From: a bacterium
Lineage (GTDB): Bacteria > Patescibacteriota > Minisyncoccia > Phycocordibacterales > SBAW01
Direction of reading: 5' to 3'
DNA: 51,974 bases
Assembly (NCBI GenBank): GCA_005239955.1
Contig: SBAW01000024.1
Location: 1 to 51,974 of the forward strand
Shown: positions 50,372 through 51,974 of the stretch, one piece after another
How the letters are laid out: every line of letters starts with the position of its first letter
Numbering within the stretch: the first letter of the stretch is position 1
The notes under the pieces: generated by a model
Told to the model about the DNA's origin: nothing
Seen by the model: only the letters and a program-made list of their open reading frames with translations
Databases searched by the model: none
Translations under genes and position numbers: made by a program

Positions 50372-51472
50372 TTAAAACACACTCCATGTGAGAGGCGGGG
50401 TTGAGGTTGCAGAGATAATGGTAAAGCTTTCGCGCCCAATGAGGGCACCGCGCGGAGTCTCCACACTACAACGCCATTCTCCAGCCGAGAGTGCAGTTTT
50501 TATGCTGTAGCCGCGATAACCGGTCTCGCGCCCGCCCACAATTGAAAAGGAAACGAGGGAAAGCGTTTTCCATTCTCCCGATGCTTCTTGGCGCTCCCAC
50601 CGATGATTAATAGAAGTGCTAAGGCCTGTGGGGGCGAAGACAGAGGAAAAACAGTAGGCGTGGGCTCCGGGCGAGGCGGTAAAGGTATTGGAAGTCGTAT
50701 TAAAAAATTCATACCAGCGCGGCGCCTCATAGGCGGCGATGTAGGAACCGTCCGTCTCTCTGGTGAGCCCATGATAAATTCCGATCTCCCGAAGCGCGAG
50801 CGGCACCGGCGGCAAAATATTGACGAAGTAAAGAAAGTTAAAGACGCCATAGACTCCCCCAACCACGAGTCCAAGTGCAAGAAGGTTCTTTGCCATCACG
50901 CGCCGATTGACCGCAAAAAGAACTCCAACAAACGCCGCAATGGTAAGGAGTGCGGTCGCACCGCTAATGAGAAACGCCTGCGTGCTGATGTCATTGAGCG
51001 CAATCGGCACAACGAGCGCAAAGTACGCAAAAAGAAGGAGGAAGTAGGCGCCGATGTGGGCACGAATGAGTGAGTAGCGATCGCGCAAAAATTCATTTCC
51101 GATTAAAAACCCGCCAAGAATGAGGAAGAAGAGAAGACTCCCCTCAAATGTTCCGCTGTGCCCATAGAGGACCAAAAGTGCTGATGCAAGGTTACCAAAA
51201 GAAAATTGAAGAAGGGCGACCAGAGGGAGTGTGTTCCCTTCTTCGCCACGTCGTTGCTTGAGGTTAAGGAGAAGAATCGTCCCGCCCGCAATAATGAGAT
51301 AAGAAATGATGACAAGATTCTCAAAGAGCCGATCAGGACGTCCGAGCGTGAGAAGATCCCACACAAAACCAAAAAGGAGTGCCGCCGCCGGAATGTGCCG
51401 ACGATATTTGAAGAGAAATTCTTTTATGGGCTTAAGTCGCGGATGTTCAAACCACCCCCCAGGTGTATCCAT
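50372..51472 (-). CDS. Multi-pass membrane protein with C-terminal DUF2914 domain
   Basis: A 366-aa protein with about seven or eight membrane helices in residues 25-240, then a soluble domain of about 110 residues (IAAYEAPRWYEFFNTTSNTFTASPGAHAYCFSSVFAPTGLSTSINHRWERQEASGEWKTLSLVSFSIVGGRETGYRGYSIKTALSAGEWRCSVETPRGALIGRESFTI). The soluble part has the conserved W and R pattern of DUF2914, whose role is unknown. Its start lies 39 bases below a 42-bp palindrome (51511-51552) shared with the neighbouring arsR-type gene, so it is probably controlled by that repressor. Confidence 0.8.
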   Translation of the reverse strand: MDTPGGWFEHPRLKPIKEFLFKYRRHIPAAALLFGFVWDLLTLGRPDRLFENLVIISYLIIAGGTILLLNLKQRRGEEGNTLPLVALLQFSFGNLASALLVLYGHSGTFEGSLLFFLILGGFLIGNEFLRDRYSLIRAHIGAYFLLLFAYFALVVPIALNDISTQAFLISGATALLTIAAFVGVLFAVNRRVMAKNLLALGLVVGGVYGVFNFLYFVNILPPVPLALREIGIYHGLTRETDGSYIAAYEAPRWYEFFNTTSNTFTASPGAHAYCFSSVFAPTGLSTSINHRWERQEASGEWKTLSLVSFSIVGGRETGYRGYSIKTALSAGEWRCSVETPRGALIGRESFTIISATSTPPLTWSVF

Positions 51473-51510
51473 ATCGTTTCCACCATATCACACCGCCCCA
51501 AACCACCATC

Positions 51511-51552
51511 TCACAACATTCTAACATTCTATAGAATATTAGAATGTTGTGA
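51511..51552. promoter_or_regulatory. Palindromic operator, copy 1 (upstream of the DUF2914 gene)
   Basis: A 42-bp nearly perfect palindrome (one mismatched pair) centred on CTATAG, with half-sites TCACAACATTCT and ATTCTATAG. It contains the stop codon of the arsR-type gene and lies 39 bases before the DUF2914 gene start. It shares its inner 28 bases, with few changes, with copy 2. Confidence 0.7.
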
Positions 51553-51817
51553 AGAAGCGAAAAAATGCTTTGCCGTAGGGAGACAAGGAATGTCGCACCT
51601 CTCTTCCGTCATATTTTTTATTGAGAAGCCCTGCGTGAACCAGTTTGCTCGTGTGTGCTGAAATATTTTTGATGTCGCATTGGAGATGCGAGGATATGTC
51701 ATCAAGGCTCAAACCCTCTTCCTTCCCCAAAAGCTGCACAATCTCAATACGCCAATGATTTGCGACTCCTTTAAAATGGCGTTCCAATTGCCGCGATGTT
51801 CGAGTTTTCTCTTTCAT
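51539..51817 (-). CDS. ArsR-family winged-helix transcriptional regulator
   Basis: A 92-aa HTH protein: FKGVANHWRIEIVQLLGKEEGLSLDDISSHLQCDIKNISAHTSKLVHAGLLNKKYDGREVRHSLSPYG covers helix-turn-helix and wing (residues 12-80). ArsR dimers usually leave DNA when a metal or small molecule binds; no Cys cluster for metal sensing is present except one Cys in the recognition region, so the signal is unknown. Palindromic operators lie on both sides (51850-51883 upstream, 51511-51552 at its 3' end). It therefore probably represses itself and the downstream DUF2914 gene. A GAGG ribosome-binding site precedes the ATG. Confidence 0.88.
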   Translation of the reverse strand: MKEKTRTSRQLERHFKGVANHWRIEIVQLLGKEEGLSLDDISSHLQCDIKNISAHTSKLVHAGLLNKKYDGREVRHSLSPYGKAFFRFFTTF

Positions 51818-51849
51818 ACCTCAATAATACCTCAGCACCTCAATACTAA

Positions 51850-51883
51850 AACATTCTGACATTCTATAGAATGTCAGAATGTT
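51850..51883. promoter_or_regulatory. Palindromic operator, copy 2 (upstream of the arsR-type gene)
   Basis: A perfect 34-bp palindrome made of AACATTCTGACATTCTA and its complement, 33 bases before the start codon, where the promoter should lie. Each half holds two direct ACATTCT units, so two dimers may bind side by side. Confidence 0.75.
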
Positions 51884-51964
51884 GATAATGTGTGGAGATA
51901 ATGTTGGTAGCTTGTGGGTAATATGTGCAACCTTTAAGCGGACTGTGGGTGATACGATTCGTTC

Positions 51965-51974
51965 ATGAAGTTCT
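51965..51974 (+). CDS. Possible start of a plus-strand gene (cut by window edge)
   Basis: ATGAAGTTCT at the very end could be the first codons (Met-Lys-Phe) of a gene that leaves the window. Three TGTGG repeats lie just before it. Too little is visible to judge. Confidence 0.25.

Overview
The window looks like the chromosome of a Candidate Phyla Radiation (Patescibacteria, Parcubacteria-type) bacterium. This rests on a 23S rRNA gene split by three group I introns, compact single-copy housekeeping genes with short forms of several enzymes, many single-pass or few-pass membrane proteins of unknown function, a peptidoglycan-binding surface protein with a Pro/Thr linker, and the absence of phage, transposase, CRISPR or tRNA genes. 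This is inference; no taxonomic search was run.

Layout. 1-7216: secF (fragment), secD, folD, an envelope-sugar cluster (epimerase, polyprenyl-phosphate sugar transferase, glycosyltransferase) and rodA. 7217-8008: a small anchored exported protein. 8236-13382: 5S and 23S rRNA on the minus strand, with no 16S or tRNA. 13383-14037: structured non-coding DNA. 14038-19569: ABC exporter, MscS-like TM-helix protein, HTH/nucleotidyltransferase-like protein, folP-folK, then rplJ-rplL with an L10-type leader. 20226-21325: three tiny plus-strand genes, each with its own promoter-like site and terminator. 21326-22553: folB, a 51-aa membrane peptide and a TPR protein. 22871-26419: a large surface protein with an 0.8-kb upstream region. 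27229-33552: HTH regulator, ftsK, an anchored Ig-like protein, recA, a convergent ECF sigma factor with a small membrane protein, and efp. 33553-34319: non-coding cassettes. 34320-51817: a nearly unbroken minus-strand run: rpsF-ssb-rpsR, tatD, metG, AI-2E transporter, glyS, S1C protease, large exported protein, recO, ileS, argS, tmk, DUF2914 protein and an ArsR regulator flanked by two palindromic operators.

Most notable observations. (1) IleRS carries a complete histidine-phosphatase domain inserted between the editing region and the DLHRPY segment. (2) The 23S gene has introns after E. coli U1931, U2593 and U2656, the last inside the sarcin-ricin loop. (3) Three families of dispersed structured intergenic elements recur with compensatory base changes. 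The best (4 copies: after 23S, rplL, rpsR and efp) shares CCGGAG and GAGGYGGGG joining sequences. At rplL and rpsR, and more weakly at efp, one element strand can pair either with the end of the upstream gene or with a downstream copy of that end.

Four folate genes (folD, folP, folK, folB) lie in three places, so this cell probably makes or remodels folate. All calls come from reading the sequence; intron sites use E. coli 23S numbering from memory of conserved motifs.
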